Source of the DNA: Tsukamurella asaccharolytica
GTDB taxonomy: Bacteria; Actinomycetota; Actinomycetes; Mycobacteriales; Mycobacteriaceae
Assembly (NCBI RefSeq): GCF_007858435.1
Contig: NZ_VIGW01000007.1
Span: 1 to 64,000, forward strand
Direction: 5' to 3'
Length of the DNA: 64,000 nucleotides
Below the pieces are notes generated by a model. That model saw nothing but the letters and a program-made list of their open reading frames with translations, ran no database searches and was not told the origin of the DNA. Each line of letters starts with the position of its first letter. Within the stretch, counting starts at the first letter, position 1. The translations under genes were made by a program, and so were the position numbers. Shown here one piece after another: positions 42,653-50,246 of this stretch.

Positions 42653-43237
42653 TCACGGCGCTTTCGAGATCGCCAACGTCGCCCACTCGATCGCCTTGTT
42701 GCATTCAGTCACGAGGCCCGGCGACGGCTTGCCTAAGACAGCTACTGAGTAGGCGGAATGGACAATCGCCTTCTCAGACATGAACGACGCAAAGCATCCG
42801 TCGCTGCCCTCGGTAGTCACTATCACTCGGCGTCCCTTGATCATGCGATCGGGTCGCCACGGACGGCGGCTCTGCTTCGCCTTGTACACGTCGAGAGACT
42901 GCTCGTTGCCGAGAGTTTGACTGAACGACGCAACGCCGTCTGCCGATCGCCACCGGCACCCGCGATAGTTCGGCGAGACAGAGACCATCACGTCTTTGAG
43001 GGTGCGTGGATCGGCACCCAACGCGCGCATTTCGCCCTCCGTATACGCGGTACAGGGCTCGAAGCTCGTTCCGTCGTTTCGCTCATTAGTACGCCCCTCG
43101 TACTGGGGAGTGAATGGCAATGGTCGCGCGTTCGCCACACGAACGCTCGAGGGCTCGGGGACAGCGTGCCCCCCAACTGACATCGCACATCCGGACAGCA
43201 GCAACGCGAGAGCCACACCTCCGAGCCAAGCCCTCAT
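42653..43237 (-). CDS. DUF3558 lipoprotein
   Basis: This 194-residue secreted lipoprotein begins MRAWLGGVALALLLSGCAMS (lipobox cysteine 17) and has the DUF3558 pattern: FEPCTAYTEGEMRALG early and GCRWRSADG in the middle, with a further cysteine pair GCFASF/VTECNK. The family is found across Mycobacteriales and relatives, function unknown. Its ATG overlaps the TAA of the upstream small gene (TAATG), so the two are translated together. The stop is 5 bases from the convergent TetR stop. Confidence 0.85.
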   Translation of the reverse strand: MRAWLGGVALALLLSGCAMSVGGHAVPEPSSVRVANARPLPFTPQYEGRTNERNDGTSFEPCTAYTEGEMRALGADPRTLKDVMVSVSPNYRGCRWRSADGVASFSQTLGNEQSLDVYKAKQSRRPWRPDRMIKGRRVIVTTEGSDGCFASFMSEKAIVHSAYSVAVLGKPSPGLVTECNKAIEWATLAISKAP

Positions 43238-43656
43238 TACAAGCGCACCATGCCGATTCCCTCGGCGTTCTCCAACTCGGTGTCGCCAATGTCCTTGGAA
43301 ATCTGCCTCAACGCTGTCGCGATGGTCCGCGCTTCATCGGCCTCGCGGAGGTAGTTCCGAACTACCGAATGCTCGTGGTCATGTACAGCAACTCCGATGT
43401 TGTAGGTCGCCCCTCGCCCCTCCACCGTGTCGCCAAGGTAATTGGTTCGCCCGACCTCGCGAAGCGTATCGATGACTTCCACCAACCGCGACGCATGTCT
43501 CTCGTGGGCAAGGGCCAACTCCACGATCGGGTCACCGTCGAGCACCATGTTCGGACGGTCGGCGATGCGCTGCCGCGCCTCGTCGCGAATCCTGTCCGCG
43601 TCGGGGTAACCCACGATTCCTCCGATCGTCGCCGGCGGGCGAGCACTCGCCCTCAT
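43237..43656 (-). CDS. Small helical protein of unknown function, coupled to the DUF3558 lipoprotein
   Basis: This protein of 139 residues is mostly charged and helical (ADRIRDEARQRIADRP, LAHERHASRLVEVIDTLREVG, READEARTIATALRQISKDI). There is no signal peptide or membrane segment and I recognise no family. In related bacteria a small helical, WXG100/Esx-like protein often precedes a DUF3558 gene; this one lacks the WXG motif. The ATG at 43656 was chosen because the open frame upstream passes through the gnd terminator hairpin and gives low-complexity residues. Confidence 0.6.
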   Translation of the reverse strand: MRASARPPATIGGIVGYPDADRIRDEARQRIADRPNMVLDGDPIVELALAHERHASRLVEVIDTLREVGRTNYLGDTVEGRGATYNIGVAVHDHEHSVVRNYLREADEARTIATALRQISKDIGDTELENAEGIGMVRL

Positions 43657-43707
43657 GAATTGGACGCACCAGCTCGTCGATCGGTTCCCACCTCGTCCAC
43701 CGAACGA

Positions 43708-43744
43708 GGAAGGGGGCGCGGCCGATGCGGCCGCGCCCCCTTCC
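43708..43744 (-). terminator. Perfect 17-bp hairpin downstream of gnd
   Basis: The arms of 17 bases (43708-43724, ending GGCGCGGCCG, and 43728-43744) pair perfectly around a 3-base loop. The stem is very GC-rich and starts 10 bases after the gnd stop on the minus strand. No U-run follows; this is the common actinobacterial terminator form. It also isolates gnd from the lipoprotein pair. Confidence 0.85.
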
Positions 43745-43754
43745 CCCGTGCTGC

Positions 43755-45197
43755 TCAGTCCGTCTGGACCTCGCTGCGGTCGCCCGACCACAGCGTGTGG
43801 AAGGTGCCGGGCTTGTCGACGCGCTTGTAGGTGTGCGCGCCGAAGAAGTCGCGCTGGCCCTGGACGAGCGCGGCAGGTAGGCGGTCGACGTTGAGGGAGT
43901 CGAAGTAGCTCAGCGCCGTCGCGAAGCCCGGAATCGGGACTGCGGCCTGGGTGGCGGTGATGACGACGCGGCGCCAGGCGTCCTCGCCGTCGCGGATGGC
44001 CTGCGCGAAGTACGGTGCCTCGAGGAGGGTGTTGAGGTTCGGGTTCTCCGCGTAGGCGTCGGCGAGGACGTTGAGGAACTGTGCCCGGATGATGCAGCCT
44101 CCGCGCCAGATCTTGGCGACGGCGCCCTTGTCGATGTTCCAGCCGTACTTCTCCGCACCGGCGATGATCGCGTCGAAGCCCTGGGCGTAGGCGACGATCT
44201 TGGAGGCGTAGAGGGCCTTGGCGACGTCGTCGACGAAGGAATCGTCGACCCGCGGCGCCGTGGGGCGCTCGATGCCGAGCGCGCGGACCGCGTCACGCTG
44301 GTTGCGCTTGGACGAGACGGCACGGGCGAAGACGGCCTCGGCGACGCCGCCGACCGGCACGCCCAGGTCGAGGGCGGTCTGCACGGTCCAGACGCCGGTG
44401 CCCTTGCTGCCCGCCTGATCGGTGACGATGTCGACGAAGGGCTTGCCCGTCTCCGCGTCGACGTGCTTGAGGATGTCGATGGTGATCTCGATGAGGTAGC
44501 TGTTGAGCGGCCCCTCGTTCCACGTGGCGAACAGGCCCGAGATCTGGGCTGGCGTGTAGCCGGCGACGTTGCGCAGCAGGTCGTAGGCCTCGCCGATGAG
44601 CTCCATATCGGCGTACTCGATGCCGTTGTGGATCATTTTGACGAAGTGCCCGGCGCCGTCGGTGCCGACGTGGGTCACGCACGGCTCCCCCTCGGCGACC
44701 GCGGCGATCGACGCGAGGATCGGGCCGAGGGTCTCGTAGGACTCCGCCGTGCCGCCGGGCATGATCGACGGTCCCTTGAGTGCGCCCTCCTCGCCGCCGG
44801 AGATGCCGGCGCCGACGAAGTGGATGCCCGACGGGGCGATCTTCGCCTCGCGCTCGATGGTGTCGTGGAAGTTCGCGTTGCCGCCGTCGACGATGATGTC
44901 GCCCGGCTCGAACCGCTCCTTGAGCTGCTCGATCACCGCGTCCGTGCCCGCGCCAGCCTGGACCATGATGATCGCGGTGCGCGGCTTCGCGAGGCTGGCA
45001 ACGAACTCGTCGATGGTGTCGCTAGCAACGAAGTTCGCCTCGGGGTGGTTCTTGACGACCTCGTGCGTCTTCTCCGGCGAGCGGTTGTAGATCGCGACGG
45101 TGTTGCCCTCACGGGACGCCAGGTTGCGGGCCAGGTTCGAGCCCATCACCGCCATCCCCACCACTCCGATGTTCGCCTTGGCGTCGTTGCTGCTCAT
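43755..45197 (-). CDS. gnd: 6-phosphogluconate dehydrogenase, decarboxylating
   Basis: This enzyme of 480 residues makes ribulose 5-phosphate and NADPH in the pentose phosphate pathway. The NADP-binding GVVGMAVMGSNLARN, the substrate motif GAGISGGEEGALKGPSIMPGG and the catalytic GAGHFVKMIHNGIEYADM are intact, and the all-helical C-terminal domain with its tail (FHTLWSGDRSE) is complete. It is the long, homodimeric GndA type, not the short 300-residue form. Monocistronic, with its own terminator. It would process D-erythrose 4-phosphate-linked pools together with the tetritol pathway only indirectly. Confidence 0.97.
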   Translation of the reverse strand: MSSNDAKANIGVVGMAVMGSNLARNLASREGNTVAIYNRSPEKTHEVVKNHPEANFVASDTIDEFVASLAKPRTAIIMVQAGAGTDAVIEQLKERFEPGDIIVDGGNANFHDTIEREAKIAPSGIHFVGAGISGGEEGALKGPSIMPGGTAESYETLGPILASIAAVAEGEPCVTHVGTDGAGHFVKMIHNGIEYADMELIGEAYDLLRNVAGYTPAQISGLFATWNEGPLNSYLIEITIDILKHVDAETGKPFVDIVTDQAGSKGTGVWTVQTALDLGVPVGGVAEAVFARAVSSKRNQRDAVRALGIERPTAPRVDDSFVDDVAKALYASKIVAYAQGFDAIIAGAEKYGWNIDKGAVAKIWRGGCIIRAQFLNVLADAYAENPNLNTLLEAPYFAQAIRDGEDAWRRVVITATQAAVPIPGFATALSYFDSLNVDRLPAALVQGQRDFFGAHTYKRVDKPGTFHTLWSGDRSEVQTD

Positions 45198-45362
45198 CGC
45201 TCGTTCGTCCCTCTTCCTCGTGGTGGTTCACACTCGGCCCCTACGTTACGTCCCCATGCCCGACGGTGCCCCCACCTCACCCACTCAGAAGTTGCGTATC
45301 GACGCATGCGCCCGGAATCGCGTCGAGGTTTGTCAGTCACTCCTAACGTCGTGAGCCCACGA

Positions 45363-48300
45363 TCACAGTGCCGCCGTCGCGACGCCAAAGAAGTCAGCAG
45401 CCATCGGATGTTCTAGTTGCCAAGTGATCGCCATCGGCCGCTCACCGGAGTGACCGACGTACTCCGCCGGTCCTAGGAACTCGTAGGGAGACGTCCCAAA
45501 CTCACCGTTCTTTGCAACACGGACGAACAACAGCACGTAGCTGTCGCCGAGAATGTACCGTTGTCCAGTCTCAGAGGACTCTGAGGTCATTGACTGAGAC
45601 TCCCAGTGAAATTCAGTTCGACTGATCGGGTAGTCGCGGTACATCGTCGTAGGCGAGAACGAGCCCTCCGTCTTCACGAGGGTCACGAACAGGGCATCAA
45701 TGTTTCGCGACGCAACGTACTTGACACCTTCCCGGAATGTGGCGGGCACTGCTTTCAGAGAAGCGTGATCGAGACCAGCGAGGATCTCTTCTCGCGAGTA
45801 TCGGGCGTGGATTCGCAAGGGAAAACCCCCGCGGCCTCCCCAGAGGGAATATGTCTGTCTGCGGGTACGCCCGAACCCGAGCTCCATGATTTCAATAAGC
45901 TCGCCGACTGCGACCGTCTCGCGCCGCAGAGCATCCAGCCCTTCATCGATGCTTTCGAACATCGGCTTTCCTCCATCCGGCCAGATCGAGAAAAACAGCA
46001 TCGATGCAAGGATTCGGTCCGTCTCGGACATATTCTCGAGTCGCGTATCCTCCAAAAGGATCCGCTTGTATCCCTCTACCCGAATCTCGTCGTCGATGTG
46101 AGCGAAGAGATGATTTCTTCTGAGCACCTCCGACTCGCGTGGCCCTGGCGGAAAAGCCAGATCGATGCCCGCCTCGCGGCGGAGACTTGTCCATGAGCGA
46201 TCACCACGGATCACCGATGGGAGGTCGATCCCGGTCCTCTCGAGGAAGCCCTTGAGAGTCCCCTCGCTCGCTGACCGCACCTCAGCAACGAGCTGCGGTC
46301 GGCGCAAGTTGAGCTGGCGCTTCACGTTCTCGAGGACAAACGCCTGCGTCTGGCGATCGAGCTCGATGCGACAGCCCGACGGCAGGTACGGAAAGTCGTT
46401 CTCTATTTCCTTTACCAGTTTGCCGCGAGGAGTACCGGTTAGAGCCCGGAGGCGCTTGTCCCACCGGAACTCCTCGCGCTGGTGCCCCACGAAGTCGAGA
46501 ACCGTGAGAACAGACTTGTCAGGTGTCCTACGCAGTCCACGGCCGAGCTGCTGAAGGAAGATCGTCGCACTCTCGGTCGGGCGGAGCATAAGGACGGTGT
46601 CGACCTCCTTGATGTCGAGCCCTTCGTTGAAGACGTCGACGGAGAAGATCGTGTTAATGCGGCGATCACGCAGGTCGGACAGCGCCTGCCTCCGCGCATC
46701 GTCACCAGTCTTCCCTGACACCATCACGGACGGGATGCCTGCCTCAGTGAACTTGTCGGCCATGTACTGGGCATGCTCGATGGAAACGCAGAAGCCCAGC
46801 GCACGCATCTGAGCCGGATCAGCCAGCTTGTCCTGGATTGCCTTCAGGACCATCCGCACGCGGGCGTCGTTGCCGGTGTACAGCTGCCCGAGTGCGGTCT
46901 GGTCGTACTTTCCGGCCTTCCACGCGATCGCGGTCAGGTCCGTACCGTCAGCGATGCCAAAGTAGTGGAAGGGGCACAGAAGCTCGGCTCCGAGTGCATC
47001 CCAGAGGCGAAGCTCAGTAGCGATACGGCCCCCGAAGTACTCGCGCACATCGAGTCCGTCGGCGCGCTCCGGGGTCGCAGTCAGGCCGACCAGCTCCCGG
47101 GGTGCGAAGTGGTCGACCAGTCGTCGGTAGGTCGGCGCCGCTCCGTGGTGAAACTCGTCGACCACGATTACGTCGAAGTGATCAGCTCCGAGCGTGTCGA
47201 GGGTATCCTCCTTCAGAGATTGAACGCTCGCGAACACGTGCTCCCACCGCTGCGGCCGCTGGCCGTTGACGAAGAGCTCGCCGAACGCTCCGTCCGCGAG
47301 GACCTCGCGGAACGTGCGCTGTGCCTGAACCAGAATTTCGCGAGTGTGCGCCACAAACAACAGGCGCGGACGCTTGCCACCCGCCGGAATCAGACGTCTG
47401 TAGTCCAGTGCCGCGAGGACGGTCTTTCCGGTTCCCGTCGCTGCCACCACGAGGTTCCGATGTCTGTCGTGTACTTCGCGCTCGGCCTGCAACTCGTCCA
47501 GCATCGTCTGCTGGTAGGGATACGGCCGGACCTCCAAGCCAGACACGTTGATCGTGACGTTGCCCGAGGAAGTGAGGCCGGCGGCCTCGCGAAGAGCGCG
47601 ATCGAGCCGCTCGCCGTCGCGATCAGGGATGTACTCCTCGAATCCGGGGTCTTCGCTCCAATAGGTCTCGAACGTCGCGCGGAACTTGTTCAGGAGACTG
47701 GGAGTCGCGACCGTCGACAAGCGCACGTTCCACTCGACGCCGTCAATCAAGGCGACGTTGGAGAGGTTTGAGGAGCCAATGTAGGCGGTGTCGAATCCAG
47801 AGTCGCGATGGAACATCCACGCCTTCGCGTGCAGTCGCGTACGCAAAGCGTCGTACTGCACTCGCACCTCAGCGCCGTACTGCTTCGCCAGTCGATCCAG
47901 GGTCTTGCGCTCAGTAGATCCGAGGTACGTCGTCGTAATCACGCGGAACGGTTTGCCGGCGTCGGCGAGCGCCTGCAGCTCGGTCTCGAGTAGCCTGACC
48001 CCGCTCCACTTAATGAACGCGCACAGCAGATCGACACGGTCAGCAGAGGCAATCTCAGCTTTCAGTTCGTGCCCGATCGAAGGCTCCCCCCTGCCGCTGT
48101 TCGTCAACAGGGCAACCTCGGAGAGCGGGGTCTCGGGCCGAGTTGAAGTCCGGTCGACAACGCCGGGGGCAGGCGGTTGGTACAGACGCTCAAGCTGGGT
48201 GGCCGGATCGAGGATCGGGCTGTCCAGATCGCCTGCCACAGCCAGCAAACTGTTTGCGAGCTTGATCCGCTCCGCCTCGTCCCTCTGCCCCGCGACCGCT

Positions 48301-48446
48301 CGCTCCACGATGCCCGCCACGTGGCGCGCGAGGACGTGAGGCTGGTCGGCCTTCTCGACGGCTCGCATATCACTCTGCAAGCCCGTCGCTTTGATCCGAT
48401 CCCGAAGGTCCGCTGTGTGGAGCGACTCGTAGATCCCCTCTTCCAT
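45363..48446 (-). CDS. PLD-nuclease / DEAD-box helicase / DUF3427 protein
   Basis: This 1027-residue protein has a defence-type architecture. An N-terminal phospholipase-D-like nuclease domain (about 105-275) holds one HKD motif (RLHAKAWMFHRD..YIGSSNLS, His206/Lys208). A superfamily 2 helicase core follows (about 305-690): Walker A AATGTGKT with Lys341, DEFH box at 430-433, GLTATPERADG, and the C-terminal QLGRGLRR arginine-finger motif. The last third resembles DUF3427. The ATG at 48446 is preferred; a TTG 10 codons upstream is possible. Family members couple nucleic-acid translocation with cutting. It is divergent from a Nudix gene, and GC is lower than in gnd or smc. Function in antiphage defence is inference. 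Confidence 0.9.
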   Translation of the reverse strand: MEEGIYESLHTADLRDRIKATGLQSDMRAVEKADQPHVLARHVAGIVERAVAGQRDEAERIKLANSLLAVAGDLDSPILDPATQLERLYQPPAPGVVDRTSTRPETPLSEVALLTNSGRGEPSIGHELKAEIASADRVDLLCAFIKWSGVRLLETELQALADAGKPFRVITTTYLGSTERKTLDRLAKQYGAEVRVQYDALRTRLHAKAWMFHRDSGFDTAYIGSSNLSNVALIDGVEWNVRLSTVATPSLLNKFRATFETYWSEDPGFEEYIPDRDGERLDRALREAAGLTSSGNVTINVSGLEVRPYPYQQTMLDELQAEREVHDRHRNLVVAATGTGKTVLAALDYRRLIPAGGKRPRLLFVAHTREILVQAQRTFREVLADGAFGELFVNGQRPQRWEHVFASVQSLKEDTLDTLGADHFDVIVVDEFHHGAAPTYRRLVDHFAPRELVGLTATPERADGLDVREYFGGRIATELRLWDALGAELLCPFHYFGIADGTDLTAIAWKAGKYDQTALGQLYTGNDARVRMVLKAIQDKLADPAQMRALGFCVSIEHAQYMADKFTEAGIPSVMVSGKTGDDARRQALSDLRDRRINTIFSVDVFNEGLDIKEVDTVLMLRPTESATIFLQQLGRGLRRTPDKSVLTVLDFVGHQREEFRWDKRLRALTGTPRGKLVKEIENDFPYLPSGCRIELDRQTQAFVLENVKRQLNLRRPQLVAEVRSASEGTLKGFLERTGIDLPSVIRGDRSWTSLRREAGIDLAFPPGPRESEVLRRNHLFAHIDDEIRVEGYKRILLEDTRLENMSETDRILASMLFFSIWPDGGKPMFESIDEGLDALRRETVAVGELIEIMELGFGRTRRQTYSLWGGRGGFPLRIHARYSREEILAGLDHASLKAVPATFREGVKYVASRNIDALFVTLVKTEGSFSPTTMYRDYPISRTEFHWESQSMTSESSETGQRYILGDSYVLLFVRVAKNGEFGTSPYEFLGPAEYVGHSGERPMAITWQLEHPMAADFFGVATAAL

Positions 48447-48455
48447 GGCCGTCAG

Positions 48456-48496
48456 TCTGGCACCTCCGTCTGACAAGAACGGGCAAAGGTGCCAGA
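48456..48496. promoter_or_regulatory. 10-bp inverted repeat between the helicase and Nudix genes
   Basis: TCTGGCACCT (48456-48465) and AGGTGCCAGA (48487-48496) are perfectly complementary with a 21-base spacer. The dyad fills most of the 59-base gap between two divergent start codons, so it likely serves both promoters, either as an operator or as symmetric promoter elements. Confidence 0.6.
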
Positions 48497-48505
48497 ATCG
48501 CCGTC

Positions 48506-48937
48506 ATGCACTCTGACGCTCCGCGGCTAGTCGTTGGTGCGATCATCGTGGACGACCTGGAACAGCCAACGAGGGTTTTCGCAGCGCGGCGCACAGGCCC
48601 AGCGGCGCTCGCCGGCCTCTGGGAGTTCCCCGGCGGCAAGACCGAAGAAGGAGAGACACCGGAGGCTGCCCTCGTCCGCGAGATCCACGAGGAGCTGGGT
48701 GCGACTATCTCTGTCGGTCCCGAACTGCCCCACATATCGGGCGCATGGCCGATCTCCGAGAATTACGAGATGAGGCTGTACTTCGCTGCCGTCGCGTATG
48801 GCGAGCTCGTGTCAGGCGACTCCCACGACAAGTTGTGCTGGATAGCTCCCAGCGATCTGGGATCCATCACATGGTTGCCCTCAGATGCAGGCGCGATCGA
48901 AACTATCCAAGAACTCATTTCGGCCTGGACTGCTTAG
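48506..48937 (+). CDS. Nudix hydrolase (MutT/8-oxo-dGTPase-like)
   Basis: This 143-residue protein has a complete Nudix box (GGKTEEGETPEAALVREIHEELGA, matching G-x5-E-x7-REUXEEXGU) about residues 42-65, in the short MutT layout with a preceding ALAGLWEFP. Substrates of this subgroup are oxidised or modified (d)NTPs. It is transcribed divergently from the PLD-helicase protein. Whether it sanitises nucleotides or acts on a signal nucleotide in a joint defence system cannot be told. Confidence 0.93.
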   Translation: MHSDAPRLVVGAIIVDDLEQPTRVFAARRTGPAALAGLWEFPGGKTEEGETPEAALVREIHEELGATISVGPELPHISGAWPISENYEMRLYFAAVAYGELVSGDSHDKLCWIAPSDLGSITWLPSDAGAIETIQELISAWTA

Positions 48938-49194
48938 CCCCGCCGGGCAAGGTGCCTGTGGACCTGGATACCGCGAACGGCGGTGAGCTGCGAAGTATTT
49001 CGCGTCGTGGATGTTGCTCGCGTACATCGAGAGGTGCCGGTCGACCTCGTCATGCTCGAAGCATCAAGCAGCCCGCCTATCGCCATCACGAGGATGTTCG
49101 GGGCGCAGCGCGACCGACTATGCGAAAACAAGTGATCACATGCCGGGGACAGCCTCGCGTATCCAATTATCGTTCTCTTGTCGACCCAAGCATA
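48938..49194. other. Intergenic region, no gene recognised
   Basis: There are 257 bases between convergent genes. I find no hairpin with obvious terminator character and no protein family in any frame. GC falls steadily toward the right, entering the low-GC segment. Confidence 0.5.
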
Positions 49195-49944
49195 TCAATT
49201 TAGCAGGCGTCCAATCCAATCCCGCGAACGCACCTGCTCGCGCGCCTCACTCGCATACGCCGACTCCACTTTCGCCAGCTCGCGATTAGGCCGTTTTTCT
49301 AGATTACCGGCGGCGTCAGATATGCAGACTGAGGATTCATCGTCTAGCCCGCACTCGCCAACTACCCTGGACCCAGTAGAAACAATCTTGAGATTCTCCA
49401 GCAGTGAGTAGTGCGATTCAGCTAAAACCCTCTCTTCAGGCGATTTTTGGTCATACGGCTTGTTAAGCGCTTCCTGTGTTTGTGGTGGAATCTTGCGTCC
49501 AACATAGAACGATACATTCTGCGATGAATTGTCGATGTGCGCAATGTATATCCAGAGTTCGTGTGCGATCTTGTCTGCGCTTCCACTGGATCCGAAGAGC
49601 TCAATAGCTCGCCACTTCTCAGTCAACAACAACGTCGCACCGTGAAGCTTATCGGCGGCTGCCGAGTTCCATGTCTCGGCAACTCGATACGGGTCGACGA
49701 ACTTACTGTCGGCTGTCACGAACGCTGCCGCGGACTTCGCTGAGGTAAATGAAGCGTAGAACTCCGAGTAGGCCTTGAGTCTAGTCTCGTTTGAGTTGGT
49801 GTAGGCAGTCGATGAATATGCCACGAGCGCTCCAATCATGACTGCAACAAAAGCTCCCATTGGCTTTCTTAGCCAACCAAAAACTTTCGGCTTGATGCTT
49901 TCGTCAGCGTTGTCAGGTCCACCTTCGTCATTGCTCGCATCCAC
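49195..49944 (-). CDS. Single-pass membrane protein of unknown function, low-GC
   Basis: The protein has 249 residues. A short acidic N-terminus (DASNDEGGPDNADESIKP) precedes one hydrophobic segment (about residues 30-48, MGAFVAVMIGALVAYSSTA) and an extracytoplasmic or cytoplasmic domain rich in Ser, Lys and aromatic residues (ETRLKAYSEFYASFTSAKSA, LHGATLLLTEKWRAIELFG). I do not recognise the family. The codon use is far more AT-rich than the flanking genes, which suggests recent acquisition. It stands alone with long spacers on both sides. Confidence 0.65.
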   Translation of the reverse strand: MDASNDEGGPDNADESIKPKVFGWLRKPMGAFVAVMIGALVAYSSTAYTNSNETRLKAYSEFYASFTSAKSAAAFVTADSKFVDPYRVAETWNSAAADKLHGATLLLTEKWRAIELFGSSGSADKIAHELWIYIAHIDNSSQNVSFYVGRKIPPQTQEALNKPYDQKSPEERVLAESHYSLLENLKIVSTGSRVVGECGLDDESSVCISDAAGNLEKRPNRELAKVESAYASEAREQVRSRDWIGRLLN

Positions 49945-50246
49945 AGTGCGAACGATACCATCGATCCAATCTCATCGTTCGATGATGACTCGATCAGGGC
50001 CGCCTATTGGTTCGAACGCTCGGGATGACTCCGTCTCAGTCGACTTTTTTCGCATACAGCGCAATCTTCAAACGTGCACAGGTGCGGCCTGATTGGCGAC
50101 GAGCAGCCCTTCATCAGGCTGGGCCATTGTTATCCATCATCGCGTCACTCAGCTGCGAGTTTGGGTCGGCTGACTTGGAGGGAACTCGTTATCCACAACT
50201 TTGAGAAGGACCGCCAGACGCGACGGCATCGCCGCGCGCCATTCGC
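49945..50246. other. Low-GC intergenic region with two DnaA-box-like sites
   Basis: This stretch of 302 bases lies between the orphan membrane protein gene and the end of smc. No gene is supported. A sequence identical to the classic DnaA box, TTATCCACA, is at 50189-50197, and a related TTATCCATC is at 50130-50138, in the same orientation. I see no parS-like palindrome or tRNA. Confidence 0.5.
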
